A stretch of 64,000 nt of DNA from Porphyromonas sp963526345 (GTDB lineage: Bacteria; Bacteroidota; Bacteroidia; Bacteroidales; Porphyromonadaceae), in contig CAURNJ010000002.1 of the NCBI GenBank assembly GCA_963526345.1, positions 186,001 to 250,000 on the forward strand, written 5' to 3'. The notes under the pieces are model-generated. The model was not told the DNA's origin, made no database searches, and worked only from the letters and a program-made list of their open reading frames with translations. Below, in pieces: positions 43,492 through 52,053 of the stretch (the first letter of the stretch is position 1; every line of letters starts with the position of its first letter). The translations under genes were made by a program, and so were the position numbers.

Positions 43492-44067
43492 TTAGTAGCG
43501 GCTGGCGACGACGTCCCAGTCCACGATTGCCCACAGATCCTTGACGTGGTCAGCACGGCGGTTCTGGTAGCTCAGATAGTAAGCGTGCTCCCAGACATCC
43601 ACGCCGAAGAGCGGACGAAGCCCCTGTACTACGGGGTTGCTGCCGTTAGGCTCCTTCGTGATGACCAGTTCGCCATCTTCCTTAGCAGCGAGCCAAGCCC
43701 ATCCCGAGCCGAAGAGCGTCGTGCAGGCGTTGAGGAACTCCTGCTGGAAGGCTTCGAAGCTACCCCACTTAGCGACAATAGCATCGAGGAGCTTACCCGA
43801 AGGCTGGCCGCCCTTATTAGGTGCGAACTGCGTGAAGTACAGGTTGTGATTGAGGAGCTGCCCTGCGTTGTTGAAGATAGGACCTTCGCTCTTGCGAACG
43901 AGTTCTTCAAGAGGAAGCTCAGCATATTCGGTGCCTTCGATGAGGCCATTCAGCGTATTGACATAGCCAGCGAGGTGCTTACCGTGGTGGAAGGAAAGGG
44001 TCTCAGCACTGATAGCAGGCTCGAGGGCATTGGGTTCGTAAGGGAGTTGGATGAGTTCGTACTTCAT
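43492..44067 (-). CDS. sodB: Superoxide dismutase (Fe/Mn family)
   Basis: Converts superoxide to oxygen and hydrogen peroxide in the cytoplasm. 191 residues. Metal ligands lie in SFHHGKHLAGYV (His ~27), NAGQLLNHNLYFTQ (His ~74) and FGVDVWEHAYYLSYQN (Asp and His). The Gln in NNAGQ is the Fe-type position, yet the overall sequence closely resembles the P. gingivalis enzyme, which works with either iron or manganese; cambialism here is inference. Monocistronic, with terminator downstream and about 90 bases to the CYTH gene upstream. Important for an anaerobe exposed to air in the mouth. Confidence 0.95.
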   Translation of the reverse strand: MKYELIQLPYEPNALEPAISAETLSFHHGKHLAGYVNTLNGLIEGTEYAELPLEELVRKSEGPIFNNAGQLLNHNLYFTQFAPNKGGQPSGKLLDAIVAKWGSFEAFQQEFLNACTTLFGSGWAWLAAKEDGELVITKEPNGSNPVVQGLRPLFGVDVWEHAYYLSYQNRRADHVKDLWAIVDWDVVASRY

Positions 44068-44158
44068 CAGAGAAATAGTTATTGAGGGTGATTAAATCGA
44101 CAAAAGGTAGGCAGGCGCTTGACCTTGCCCTACTAAGAGTCTAACCGATACGGGGTAG

Positions 44159-44614
44159 TTATTGTTTGATTTGCGCCAAGACGCTGTTGTAGTAGCGTGG
44201 GTCTCCCGTCACCTCTTTGCCCACCCAAGGGGGAAGCGCAATGGTCTCCTCTGGGCTCGAGAGCTCTATTTCCGCGAGGCAAAGTCCCTTGAGATGCCCT
44301 GCAAAAAGGTCTACTTCCCAAGTATGTCCTTCGTAGGGAACTAAGTAGCGCGTCTTGGTCAGGCGGTGCGTGCCACAGAGCTGTAAGAGGGCTTCGGCAT
44401 CGGCCAAAGGGATCTCATACTCGTATTCATCCCGCACCAGACCATCCTGACTCGAAGGGGTCTTCAGCGTGAGGAAGCCTTGCTCCCCTCGGCGACGCAC
44501 ACGCACCGTGGGGCGAGTCGTATGCAGATAGCCCTGCTCGATGGGCAACTCCGCCGTCGCTGCATCGAGGAAATCCAAGGAGCGGACTAAGAACTTACGT
44601 TCGATTTCTTTCAT
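44159..44614 (-). CDS. CYTH-domain protein (tripolyphosphatase-like)
   Basis: 151 residues, one CYTH tunnel-fold domain. It begins with the signature EIERKFLV. Then follow TVRVRRRGEQGFLTLKTPSS, the basic strand pair lining the triphosphate tunnel, DEYEYEIPLADAEALLQLCG, EVDLFAGHLKGLCLAEIELS (Asp/Glu metal ligands) and the terminal GDPRYYNSVLAQ. Bacterial members studied hydrolyse tripolyphosphate; adenylate cyclase activity is known for class IV relatives. It starts 10 bases after the DUF2027-Smr gene, so it is probably co-transcribed with it. Confidence 0.88.
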   Translation of the reverse strand: MKEIERKFLVRSLDFLDAATAELPIEQGYLHTTRPTVRVRRRGEQGFLTLKTPSSQDGLVRDEYEYEIPLADAEALLQLCGTHRLTKTRYLVPYEGHTWEVDLFAGHLKGLCLAEIELSSPEETIALPPWVGKEVTGDPRYYNSVLAQIKQ

Positions 44615-44624
44615 TTACTCAGGC

Positions 44625-45731
44625 TTATCCGATGGTGACCAGTGTCGCTCCGTAGCCGTACTCCTGGAAGGAGGCATCTTGGAAGCGGCACTTAGGATAC
44701 TTGTGGCGTAGCTCTCGCTCAATGGAGGCACGCAGGACGCCATCCCCCTTGCCGTGGATGAAGACGATCTTCCGCCCACGCTCACTCAGGTGCTCACGCA
44801 TCATGCGGTGGAAGAACTCACGCTGATAGTCGTGGATGTCCGCACTCGACATCCCGGCTGTCGTCTCCAGAAGCTCTGAGGCGTGCAGGTCAATGACCAG
44901 CGGCTCGTCACGGCGCACAGATGGAGTCACCGCCTTGGGCGTCGACTTCTTCTCGTCCTTCTTCGTCTGCAGTGCAGCAGCTAAGGCAGCCCCATCCACC
45001 TCGGGCGTGATCGGCTCCGCACCACGCGTGACGATGGGCAGAAGGAGGGCGTCATCAGTGAAATAATCATTGGGACGGAAGGAATGGAGCTTGAAGAACT
45101 TCGTCACATCGAGCTTGAGCCGCACCGAGAGCGGATGCTGAAGTGCGGTAATCCCCCCTTCGTGGTAGGGCAGGATTTGCACGGCTAATTGCTCCAAGTC
45201 ATTGAGTTCGGCTGGTGCAAACTCCTCCAAGAAGGCATCGCCGTGTGGCTCGATACTGCCCGTTGCACGCACCTTATAGCCCGTACCGACAGCACTCAGA
45301 TAGACGTAGTAGAGGGTGAAGCCACTGTAATTGATTAGGTAGGCTTCGTAGTTGGTCAGCCCGAGCTTGGTACGATCCTGGGGAAGGAAAGCCAGCTGTA
45401 CATTGAGTTCATCGTCCCCCGAGCGCAGGGGACGAGCAGGACGAGGCGCAGGCTTTGGCTCGGCACGGCGCTCTTCCTTCGGGACAGAAGGGGCTGGCTC
45501 CGTGCGACCTTGACGGAGCTTCTCCTGAATAATCTTCGGAGGACGAATCTCGGGAATGAAGGTGTCCCCGGCTTCGACGACCACGCAGTCTTTGAGCAAA
45601 GTGGGTATCTCGAAGCCGTCAGCATCTTCGACCCAAGCCGTATCGGCTGTGATACGAGCGACACGTCCACCCCCGACGGTATTGAGGAAGCGCACTTGGC
45701 TCCCCACCTGTACATTATTAGGATTGTGCAT
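44625..45731 (-). CDS. DUF2027 protein with C-terminal Smr domain
   Basis: 368 residues from ATG 45731 (MHNPNNVQVGSQVRFLNTVG). An N-terminal small barrel (VARITADTAWVEDADGFEIP) and the DUF2027 beta domain (about residues 110-220, LTNYEAYLINYSGFTLYYVY) precede a C-terminal Smr nuclease-like domain (about 285-368: IDLHASELLE, then IVFIHGKGDGVLRASIEREL). Smr domains resemble the MutS2 endonuclease module and act on nucleic acid, sometimes on stalled ribosomes. The function of this Bacteroidota combination is not known to me. It is followed by the CYTH gene and preceded by the polytopic membrane protein 36 bases away. Confidence 0.85.
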   Translation of the reverse strand: MHNPNNVQVGSQVRFLNTVGGGRVARITADTAWVEDADGFEIPTLLKDCVVVEAGDTFIPEIRPPKIIQEKLRQGRTEPAPSVPKEERRAEPKPAPRPARPLRSGDDELNVQLAFLPQDRTKLGLTNYEAYLINYSGFTLYYVYLSAVGTGYKVRATGSIEPHGDAFLEEFAPAELNDLEQLAVQILPYHEGGITALQHPLSVRLKLDVTKFFKLHSFRPNDYFTDDALLLPIVTRGAEPITPEVDGAALAAALQTKKDEKKSTPKAVTPSVRRDEPLVIDLHASELLETTAGMSSADIHDYQREFFHRMMREHLSERGRKIVFIHGKGDGVLRASIERELRHKYPKCRFQDASFQEYGYGATLVTIG

Positions 45732-45767
45732 AGTAGAAGGAATGAAAAGCAATACAGTAAGTGCTCC

Positions 45768-46772
45768 TTAGCGCATACGCCCGAGAAGCTCAAAGACTCC
45801 CAGCGTATAGAGATACTGCCCGAGGAGCGCAAGGAGAAGGAGACTACGCAGGACCAGAGCCATACGCTGAGGTAGCAAGCCCATCCCACGAGCCACGAGG
45901 AAGGCAATAGGCACGAGCGTGAGCTGAAAGAGAGCTGCGGCTTCGCTCGCCACGAGAGGCACAGCGATGAAGAGCAGAAGTGGATAGACCTGCATCGTGG
46001 AGAAGAGGTCACGGTGCTTCACGCTCTCCCGATAGTAGCGACGACGATAGAGGAGACTTCCGATGAGGAAGACCGCCACCACCGTTCCATAAGATACCGC
46101 AGGGACAACCTCAAAGCTACGACCCAGCTGCGGCATCGGCAGGGGAAAGGCGCGCAGCGTGAAGGCTACACCGACACGTAGCGCATCGCCACCACAGAGT
46201 AAAAGCACCGGCACGATGAGCCACAGCGGTAGGAGCACCCCGATAAAGAGAGCGAGCACCGGTCTCCACGCGATGGAGCGCAGATGATATTGCCCCCAGA
46301 TGATGACGGGCAGCAGCAAGAGGTACGCAGGAGAAAAGAGGGAAAGAAGCCCAACTAAAAGCCCGAGGAAGAGGCTCAGTCGTGGCTGGTGCGTGTCTTG
46401 GTACGAGCCGAAGCTCAGGTGCAAGACGAAGAGCTGTGCGAGCAAGGCCCCAGCCGACAGCACTCCGACAGAGGGTGTCGTCGTGAAGAGTGCAACCAGA
46501 AAAAGCACCAGCATCGGACGCTCCACACGCTCAATGAGCAGGTAATACTCCCCTATATAGATGGCAAAGATCGAAAGCCCAGCCAAGAGCAAGAGCCCAA
46601 CTAAGCGCACCGTCCACGCAGTAGCAGCTGGAGCAAGCGGTGCGAAGATCCCCCACCCATCGCCCACCGTAGTCGTAGATAAGGGCAGGAGGTAGACCAC
46701 GAGGAAGGTCAATAGCCAGAGCGTGAACTCCAGCCAATTCGTGCGCTGTCGGGAAGTGATGAAGCGAGCCAT
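45768..46772 (-). CDS. Polytopic inner-membrane protein, unknown
   Basis: 334 residues from ATG 46772 (MARFITSRQRTNWLEF). About nine or ten hydrophobic segments, such as LEFTLWLLTFLVVYLLPLS, LLLLAGLSIFAIYIGEYYLL and LFLGLLVGLLSLFSPAYLLL, with few charged residues between. No catalytic or transport motif recognised. The topology recalls DUF6427-like or glycosyltransferase-C-like membrane proteins of Bacteroidota, but I cannot assign it. The frame is open 16 codons upstream, beyond the likely start. It is followed at 36 bases by the DUF2027-Smr gene and separated from purD by a terminator. Confidence 0.65.
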   Translation of the reverse strand: MARFITSRQRTNWLEFTLWLLTFLVVYLLPLSTTTVGDGWGIFAPLAPAATAWTVRLVGLLLLAGLSIFAIYIGEYYLLIERVERPMLVLFLVALFTTTPSVGVLSAGALLAQLFVLHLSFGSYQDTHQPRLSLFLGLLVGLLSLFSPAYLLLLPVIIWGQYHLRSIAWRPVLALFIGVLLPLWLIVPVLLLCGGDALRVGVAFTLRAFPLPMPQLGRSFEVVPAVSYGTVVAVFLIGSLLYRRRYYRESVKHRDLFSTMQVYPLLLFIAVPLVASEAAALFQLTLVPIAFLVARGMGLLPQRMALVLRSLLLLALLGQYLYTLGVFELLGRMR

Positions 46773-46826
46773 ATATGGGGTAATCGTCAGAGAGAAGCAC
46801 TCCCTCCGATACGAAGACAAAGAAAA

Positions 46827-46874
46827 GACCTATGAGCAAGGACTACCTCAGACAGTAGTCCTTACCCATAGGTC
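46827..46874 (-). terminator. Terminator of purD
   Basis: Stem GACCTATG/CATAGGTC continued by AAGGACTAC/GTAGTCCTT after a small internal loop, 12 bases after the purD stop. Confidence 0.75.
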
Positions 46875-46885
46875 GGAGGTGGGAA

Positions 46886-48175
46886 TTATAGGAGCTTGAG
46901 CAGGTCTTGCCCGATGTCACGGCGGAAGGTCTTGCCCGTGTACTGCACTTGTTCGGCGAGCTTATAGCACCCCTCCAAGGCTTCCTCTAAGGTAGTACCC
47001 AGGCAACTGGCCGTGAGGACACGTCCCCCCGAGGTCACCAAATGCCCCGAACTGTCACGCGAGGTGCCAGCGTGGAAGAGCGCTGAGTCGAAGGTCGGAG
47101 CATGGGGATAGCTGATGGGGATACCCTTCGTATAGTCTTCGGGATAGCCTTCGGAGACGAGCACCACCGTAGCGGCATACTTAGGAGACTCCTCAAGCTG
47201 GTAGTCCCCGAGTTCGCCACGCGCCATACGCTCCAGCAGATCGACGAAGTCCGAATCAATACGCAGCATCACTGACTCGGTCTCAGGGTCGCCCATGCGG
47301 CAATTGTATTCGATGACGTAGGGATCGCCAGCGACATTCATCAGCCCAGCGAAGATGAAGCCTCGGTAGTCAATACCTTCGGCCTGCAAGCCCTCGATCG
47401 TGGGGCGGATGACCCGCTCTTCGACACGCTGCATGAAGGCTTCGTCTGCAAAGGGAACAGGAGAAACCGACCCCATACCACCGGTATTGAGCCCAGTATC
47501 TCCCTCGCCGATGCGCTTGTAGTCCTTCGCTACAGGCAGGACGCACCAGTCGTGGCCATCGGTAGCGATGAAGACCGAGCACTCGATGCCGTGGAGGTAT
47601 TCCTCGATGACGACACGTGTGCTGGCCTGACCGAAGCGACCCGAGAGGAGCTCACGAAGCTCCTGCTCAGCTTCCTCGAGGCTTTCGCTGATGATGACTC
47701 CCTTACCAGCAGCCAGTCCATCGGCCTTCAGCACATAGGGAGGGCGGAGCGTCTTGAGGTAGTCGAGGGCTTCGCCTAAGGTGGACTTGTCAAACGTGCG
47801 ATAGCTTGCCGTGGGGATCCCATAGCGCTGCATGAACGCCTTGCTATAGTCCTTGCTCCCCTCGAGCTGTGCCCCCTGGGCATCAGGCCCTACGATGAGG
47901 AGATCCGTCAGCCCCGCTTCGCCGTGCAGGTAATCAACGATCCCTTCGACCAAAGGCACTTCAGGGCCGACGACGAGCAGACCGATCTGCTCCTGACGGA
48001 TGAGTGTAGCGATGGCGGGGAAGTCCGTCACTCCGATGTGTGAGAGACAGGTGCCGTAGAGCGACATACCTGGATTACCAGGGGCGATAAATAGCTGAGA
48101 GAGGCGAGGGCTACGAGCGATGCGCCACGCTAAGGCGTGCTCACGACCACCCGAACCCAATAGAAGGACATTCAT
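46886..48175 (-). CDS. purD: Phosphoribosylamine--glycine ligase
   Basis: ATP-grasp enzyme joining glycine to phosphoribosylamine, second step of purine synthesis. 429 residues, usual length. Features: N-terminal MNVLLLGSGGREHALAWRIA, LLVVGPEVPLVEGIVDYL, the ATP-grasp core VLKADGLAAGKGVIISESLE, EEYLHGIECSVFIATDG, and the metal site YNCRMGDPETESVMLR. Other pur genes are not adjacent, as is usual in this group. It is a single-gene unit, 40 bases downstream of the dipeptidyl peptidase gene. Confidence 0.97.
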   Translation of the reverse strand: MNVLLLGSGGREHALAWRIARSPRLSQLFIAPGNPGMSLYGTCLSHIGVTDFPAIATLIRQEQIGLLVVGPEVPLVEGIVDYLHGEAGLTDLLIVGPDAQGAQLEGSKDYSKAFMQRYGIPTASYRTFDKSTLGEALDYLKTLRPPYVLKADGLAAGKGVIISESLEEAEQELRELLSGRFGQASTRVVIEEYLHGIECSVFIATDGHDWCVLPVAKDYKRIGEGDTGLNTGGMGSVSPVPFADEAFMQRVEERVIRPTIEGLQAEGIDYRGFIFAGLMNVAGDPYVIEYNCRMGDPETESVMLRIDSDFVDLLERMARGELGDYQLEESPKYAATVVLVSEGYPEDYTKGIPISYPHAPTFDSALFHAGTSRDSSGHLVTSGGRVLTASCLGTTLEEALEGCYKLAEQVQYTGKTFRRDIGQDLLKLL

Positions 48176-48215
48176 ACGTTCTTAGATGATGGATGAGGAC
48201 AATGGGGCTACTCCA

Positions 48216-50384
48216 CTACAAGTGGTCCATGAAGTAGCGTGCCATCGTATAGTTGAGATGGACACGATCGACACCGAGGACGTTGTGCTTATGCTCGGGG
48301 TAGATCATATAATCGGGGTAGGTACCAGCCTTGACGCAGGCATCGACAAAGAGCTGCGTGTGCTGCCAGACGACCGTGGGATCAATGGTACCGTGGATGA
48401 GCAGGAGACGACCCTTGAGGTTAGCAGCACGCAGGGAGAGGTTCGTCTCCTTGTAGCCTTCAGGATTTTCCTGAGGGCTATCCATATAGCGTTCGCCGTA
48501 CATGATCTCGTAGCGAGCCCAGTCGGTGACGGCACCGCCAGCAACACCTACCTTGAAGACCTCGGGGTGCGTGAGCATCAGGTTCGTAGTCATGAAGCCA
48601 CCATAGCTCCAGCCAGCCACCCCAATGCGGTCGGCATCGACATAGGGAAGCGACTTGAGGAAGTCCACGCCCTTCATCTGGTCTGCCATCTCGTTCTTAC
48701 CGAGGTGGCGATGGATGACCTGCTCAAAGGCAGCACCACGGTGCGCCGAGCCACGACCGTCGACGGTGAAGACGACGAAGCCCTTCGTAGCCATATAAAG
48801 GTCCCAGCCGAGGCAACCAGCGTGGAAGCGGTTCTGCACGAGCTGTGCGTGTGGGCCATTGTAGACGTAGACGATGGTAGGATACTTCTTCGCTGGATCG
48901 AAGTTCGTAGGCTTCAGCAAGCGGTAGTGCAAGTCGGTCACGCCATCGGCAGCCTTGATTGTGCCGAAGGTGATCTCTGGATTGATGAAGTCTGCTTCGG
49001 GATCCTTCGACTGGTACAGCGTAGCGAGTGCCTTACCCGAGGCGACTGCGACGAGACGGTTCTCCGTAGGGTTCTTTAGAGACTCGTAGGTATCGAGGAG
49101 GTGCTTCCCATCGGCGGAGAGCTGGGCACTGTGCCAGCCAGCTTGTGGCGTGAGCAGGCGCGTCTTCCGACCATCGAGGCTCACCGAAGCGACGACACGG
49201 TCTATAGGAGAGAGCTGCGTAGAGGTATAGACCAGCGTCTTCCCTCCGTCAGCGAAGCCGAGGAAGTCCGTCACTTCCCACGCCCCACGGGTGATCTGTC
49301 CGAGGAGCTTCCCCTCGACATTGTAGCGATAGAGGTGGGTGTAGCCATCGCGGCGCGTCTGCCAGACGAACTCACGAGCACGCCCAGGGATGAAGCGCAT
49401 CGGCCACTGAGGCTCGATGTACTTGTCATTATGCTCCGAGAAGAGCGTCTTGATGTAGTCGCCCGTGGCAGGGTCATAGGCCTTGAGGTCCATATGGTTC
49501 TGCTCGCGATTGACCTCAGCGATGTAGATGGTCTTGCTGTCGGGTGCCCACGAGATATTCGTCAGATACTTCTCCTTGGGTTCGCCCGTCTTGAGGTAAG
49601 TCGTCTTCCCCGAAGCTACGTCATAGATCCCTAAGGTGACGTGATGGCTGGGCATACCTGCCATAGGATAATAGAGCTTCTCCTCGGTAGCCTTACGCAC
49701 GTTGGTATGGACTAAGGGGTAAGCGGAGACCATACTCTGATCCATGCGATAGAAGGCCAAGCGGCTGCCATCGGGGCTCCAGAAGAGCCCGCCACTGATG
49801 CCGAACTCATTCTGATGCACGCTCTGTCCGTAGACCAGCGTGGGGGAGCCATCGGTCGTCAGCTGCGAGGAAGAGCCGTCGGGGGAGAGGAGGAAGAGGT
49901 TGTTGTCACGCACGGCGACAGCGTGCTTAGCACGTGGAGCGAGCTCAAAGGCCTGCTCCGTGCGCCCGACACGCTCGAAGGCTGCTACTTGCTTCTTCGT
50001 CTGTGGGTCGATGAGGTAGTGCTTCTTGCCGAAGGAGATCGAGAGGAGCTTGCCCTCTACGACCGAGAAGGGAGCGAAGTACTTAGCCCCTGCGCCCTTC
50101 GTTGCCTCACCGATGATAGCGAGGAACTCGTCCTGCGTCAGCAGGGTCTTCTCGGGGTGTGCTGCCGTAGGCGAGCCGAGGACAAGGCGCGTGCTGTCGA
50201 CATACACATAGTCGCTACCGAGCCAGCGCAGGGAGCGGAGCGAGGTACGGCGCAGGGCCTTGGGCGAACCGAGGGTGTACTCTTCGAGGGAAGGACTACG
50301 ATGCTGCTCCTGTGCAGGGAGGTCAGTCACCGCAAGGGTGGTGGTAGCCATAGCAAGTAAAGCTAACGTGCGGATGTTCATCAT
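48216..50384 (-). CDS. Dipeptidyl peptidase IV (S9 prolyl oligopeptidase family)
   Basis: Secreted serine exopeptidase that removes Xaa-Pro dipeptides from peptide N-termini, a nutritional step in proteolytic Porphyromonas. 722 residues from ATG 50384; a second ATG follows at once. Signal peptide to about DLPAQ. An eight-bladed propeller (about 40-470) is followed by an alpha/beta-hydrolase domain. The catalytic Ser lies in GVAGWSYGGFMTTNL, the Asp in LLIHGTIDPTVVWQHT and the His in YPEHKHNVLG. The substrate-binding Glu pair appears as VNREQ/propeller residues, not certain. Length and order match P. gingivalis DPP4. The upstream open frame crosses queD and is not part of the gene. Confidence 0.92.
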   Translation of the reverse strand: MMNIRTLALLAMATTTLAVTDLPAQEQHRSPSLEEYTLGSPKALRRTSLRSLRWLGSDYVYVDSTRLVLGSPTAAHPEKTLLTQDEFLAIIGEATKGAGAKYFAPFSVVEGKLLSISFGKKHYLIDPQTKKQVAAFERVGRTEQAFELAPRAKHAVAVRDNNLFLLSPDGSSSQLTTDGSPTLVYGQSVHQNEFGISGGLFWSPDGSRLAFYRMDQSMVSAYPLVHTNVRKATEEKLYYPMAGMPSHHVTLGIYDVASGKTTYLKTGEPKEKYLTNISWAPDSKTIYIAEVNREQNHMDLKAYDPATGDYIKTLFSEHNDKYIEPQWPMRFIPGRAREFVWQTRRDGYTHLYRYNVEGKLLGQITRGAWEVTDFLGFADGGKTLVYTSTQLSPIDRVVASVSLDGRKTRLLTPQAGWHSAQLSADGKHLLDTYESLKNPTENRLVAVASGKALATLYQSKDPEADFINPEITFGTIKAADGVTDLHYRLLKPTNFDPAKKYPTIVYVYNGPHAQLVQNRFHAGCLGWDLYMATKGFVVFTVDGRGSAHRGAAFEQVIHRHLGKNEMADQMKGVDFLKSLPYVDADRIGVAGWSYGGFMTTNLMLTHPEVFKVGVAGGAVTDWARYEIMYGERYMDSPQENPEGYKETNLSLRAANLKGRLLLIHGTIDPTVVWQHTQLFVDACVKAGTYPDYMIYPEHKHNVLGVDRVHLNYTMARYFMDHL

Positions 50385-50458
50385 TGTGTAGTTATAGTGA
50401 GTAGTAGTTCGTGCAGCTATGAAGCGAGGTATCCACCGTGTGGAGGACTCTTGACAGA

Positions 50459-50878
50459 CTACAGCTGATAGGCAGCCGAGCACTTACGCGTCTCCTCGAC
50501 ACGGCAAGCAATGAGGGTAATACCTGTACCCTCGAGCTGGCGTGGTCCGACGACAGAGACCAGGTGCATAGCGATCTGCTCCGCCGTAGGATTGAAGGGG
50601 ACGACGCACAGATCATCGGGCACCAGCTGACGTAGCTCTGGAAGCAAAGGATCTTCGCTCCACAGCATCATCTTGTGATCCCAATGTGCTTCGAGCCACT
50701 GGCACAGACGCGCCTTGATCTCAGAGAAGTCGATGACACGCCCCACCCCATCCAGCGCAGGCGCTGTGCAGACAAAGTGAATACGATAGTTGTGTCCGTG
50801 CAGGTGACGGCACTTGCTCTCGTGCCCGACGACACGGTGCCCCATACTGATATCGTGGTAGCGCTCTACTGTAATCAT
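50459..50878 (-). CDS. queD: 6-carboxytetrahydropterin synthase (QueD family)
   Basis: Zinc enzyme converting dihydroneopterin triphosphate to 6-carboxy-5,6,7,8-tetrahydropterin, the first committed step toward queuosine. 139 residues. Zinc histidines are in ISMGHRVVG and CRHLHGHNY; the Cys of ESKCRHLHGHNY is the active-site thiol in the CxxxHGH arrangement of QueD. VIDFSEIKARL and the C-terminal RVEETRKCSA, with the pterin-binding Glu, complete the fold. The Cys-x3-His pattern favours QueD over eukaryotic PTPS. queC and queE are not in the window. A promoter lies immediately upstream. Confidence 0.92.
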   Translation of the reverse strand: MITVERYHDISMGHRVVGHESKCRHLHGHNYRIHFVCTAPALDGVGRVIDFSEIKARLCQWLEAHWDHKMMLWSEDPLLPELRQLVPDDLCVVPFNPTAEQIAMHLVSVVGPRQLEGTGITLIACRVEETRKCSAAYQL

Positions 50879-50896
50879 ATCTATCTATTAGCTATA

Positions 50897-50927
50897 CAAA
50901 GATACGGCATCTTGCCCATAGCCTAAA
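50897..50927 (-). promoter_or_regulatory. Promoter of queD
   Basis: Minus strand TTTA, 19 nt, TATCTTTG: near-consensus -33 and full -7 box. It predicts a very short leader (about 10-15 nt) before the ATG at 50878. Confidence 0.6.
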
Positions 50928-50933
50928 GAAAGC

Positions 50934-50965
50934 GAGGCTCTGAGGGGCTTATTCCTCAGAGCCTC
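50934..50965 (-). terminator. Terminator of the 64-residue lipoprotein gene
   Basis: Perfect 12-bp stem GAGGCTCTGAGG/CCTCAGAGCCTC. A second hairpin CACGGGC/GCCCGTG (50975-50981 and 51010-51016) lies between it and the gene's stop at 51042. Confidence 0.75.
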
Positions 50966-51041
50966 CATACGGCACACGGGCTCGATACCACCCCGAAGGG
51001 TAGCACCGCGCCCGTGGCAAGCTGTGTTTGTGCTGTTCTGC

Positions 51042-51236
51042 TTACTTCTTAAGAGAGTCAACAACTGCAGTAGCAGCGCTGTCAACCATCGTAGCGGCAC
51101 TGTCAACTACAGCAGCAGCTTCTACAACTGCGCTATCTACAGCTGCAGAGTCCGTAGCGGTCTGTTCGTTGTTACCAGCACAAGAAGCAAATGCAGCTGC
51201 TACAGCTACAAATGCGAATGCGAAAAACTTCTTCAT
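51042..51236 (-). CDS. Tiny Ala/Val/Asp-rich lipoprotein
   Basis: 64 residues with lipobox AFASC (Cys at residue 19), so a mature part of about 46 residues. That part is a near-repeat of AAVDS/VVDSAAT units (TDSAAVDSAVVEAAAVVDSA, then TMVDSAATAVVDSLKK) and has no aromatic residue. It is likely a single amphipathic or coiled helix anchored to a membrane, reminiscent in size of Braun-type spacers but without proof. It has its own good promoter and terminator, which argues for a real and possibly abundant product. Confidence 0.75.
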   Translation of the reverse strand: MKKFFAFAFVAVAAAFASCAGNNEQTATDSAAVDSAVVEAAAVVDSAATMVDSAATAVVDSLKK

Positions 51237-51294
51237 CGTTCTTTCTTACTTACGTTAATAGTTATTGATTTCGAATTCGTCATGAATAACACTG

Positions 51295-51325
51295 CAAATA
51301 TACAGCAACCATTTGTATTCACAAT
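51295..51325 (-). promoter_or_regulatory. Promoter of the tiny lipoprotein gene
   Basis: Minus strand ATTG, 19 nt, TATATTTG: one mismatch in the -33 box and a perfect -7 box. Leader of about 50 nt to the ATG at 51236. Confidence 0.7.
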
Positions 51326-51478
51326 ACGTGTCCACATCTGATCCGTCATATCTCGCAGGCGGAGTCTTCCGATGAACCACCTGTACTGAGCGTTGTGCGG
51401 TATAGCATTAAGCCGATAACCGCTGTGCGCCTCGCAGTATTATGCAGACAAGGGATACAATGCATCCCTCAACCTGCG

Positions 51479-51552
51479 TGGAGTATAGCGGACTCGAACC
51501 GCTCACCTCGACACTGCCAGTGTCGCGCTCTAGCCAGATGAGCTAATACCCC
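51479..51552 (-). tRNA. tRNA-Ala (anticodon GGC)
   Basis: 74 nt cloverleaf. Acceptor GGGGTAT pairs with ATACTCC, including the G3-U70 wobble that is the alanine identity element. Anticodon stem CGACA/TGTCG encloses loop CTGGCAG (anticodon GGC, reading GCC/GCU). The T arm is GAGCGGTTCGAGTCCGCT-like (GCGG TTCGAGT CCGC). The discriminator is A and CCA is not encoded. Confidence 0.95.
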
Positions 51553-51622
51553 ATGTAAGTGCGATGAGTCACCGCTTGTTCCTCATCTTCGGTGCAAAGG
51601 TAATGAATATTTTATTTCAAAG

Positions 51623-51630
51623 TATCTTTG
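51623..51630 (+). promoter_or_regulatory. -7 promoter box of the DUF4286-ruvC unit
   Basis: TATCTTTG about 75 nt upstream of the ATG at 51704. The -33 region is AT-rich without an exact TTTG. Confidence 0.45.
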
Positions 51631-51703
51631 CCTCGAAAGAGCAAAACATTTCCCAGCACAGCCCTGTTATGCTTCGTGCTTAAGCACCCTTTCCCCTCGA
51701 CTA

Positions 51704-52012
51704 ATGATACTATATAATACGACTTTCATCCTTGCCCCCGAGAGCAAGACGCCCTTCCTCTCCTTCATGCGTGAGGTTTATCTCCCAGCCCTCCAAGCCA
51801 ACGAGCTCGTCCAGCACCCCCGCCTGCACCGCATCGTCCCCCACGAAGAGCGTCCCGAGACGCTCTCCTTCGCCCTGCACTTCTATGCCGAGGGCGAGGT
51901 ACATCTGCAAGACATCCTCTCCAACACTGGGCTACACCTTGCCGACCAGCTCACCAAGCGCTTCGGCGAAGCTGTCGTAGGCTTCAGCACCATCATGCAC
52001 ACGATCGACTAA
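51704..52012 (+). CDS. DUF4286 family protein
   Basis: 102 residues, soluble. It has the family's opening MILYNTTFILAPESKTPFLS, a FMREVYLPALQANEL helix and the strand pattern ETLSFALHFYAEGEVHLQDI. The compact ferredoxin-like fold resembles antibiotic-biosynthesis-monooxygenase or dimeric barrels, though its role is unknown. Placement directly before ruvC, 41 bases apart, is a recurrent arrangement in Bacteroidota as I recall, and the two are probably co-transcribed. Confidence 0.85.
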   Translation: MILYNTTFILAPESKTPFLSFMREVYLPALQANELVQHPRLHRIVPHEERPETLSFALHFYAEGEVHLQDILSNTGLHLADQLTKRFGEAVVGFSTIMHTID

Positions 52013-52053
52013 GCGGCACGCCTTCGCACAGCTATATTATATAAGGAGCAGCT

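Noticed and set aside
50385..50483. N-terminal extension of dipeptidyl peptidase IV
   Set aside because: It overlaps queD and is not a signal peptide; the signal peptide begins at the ATG at 50384.
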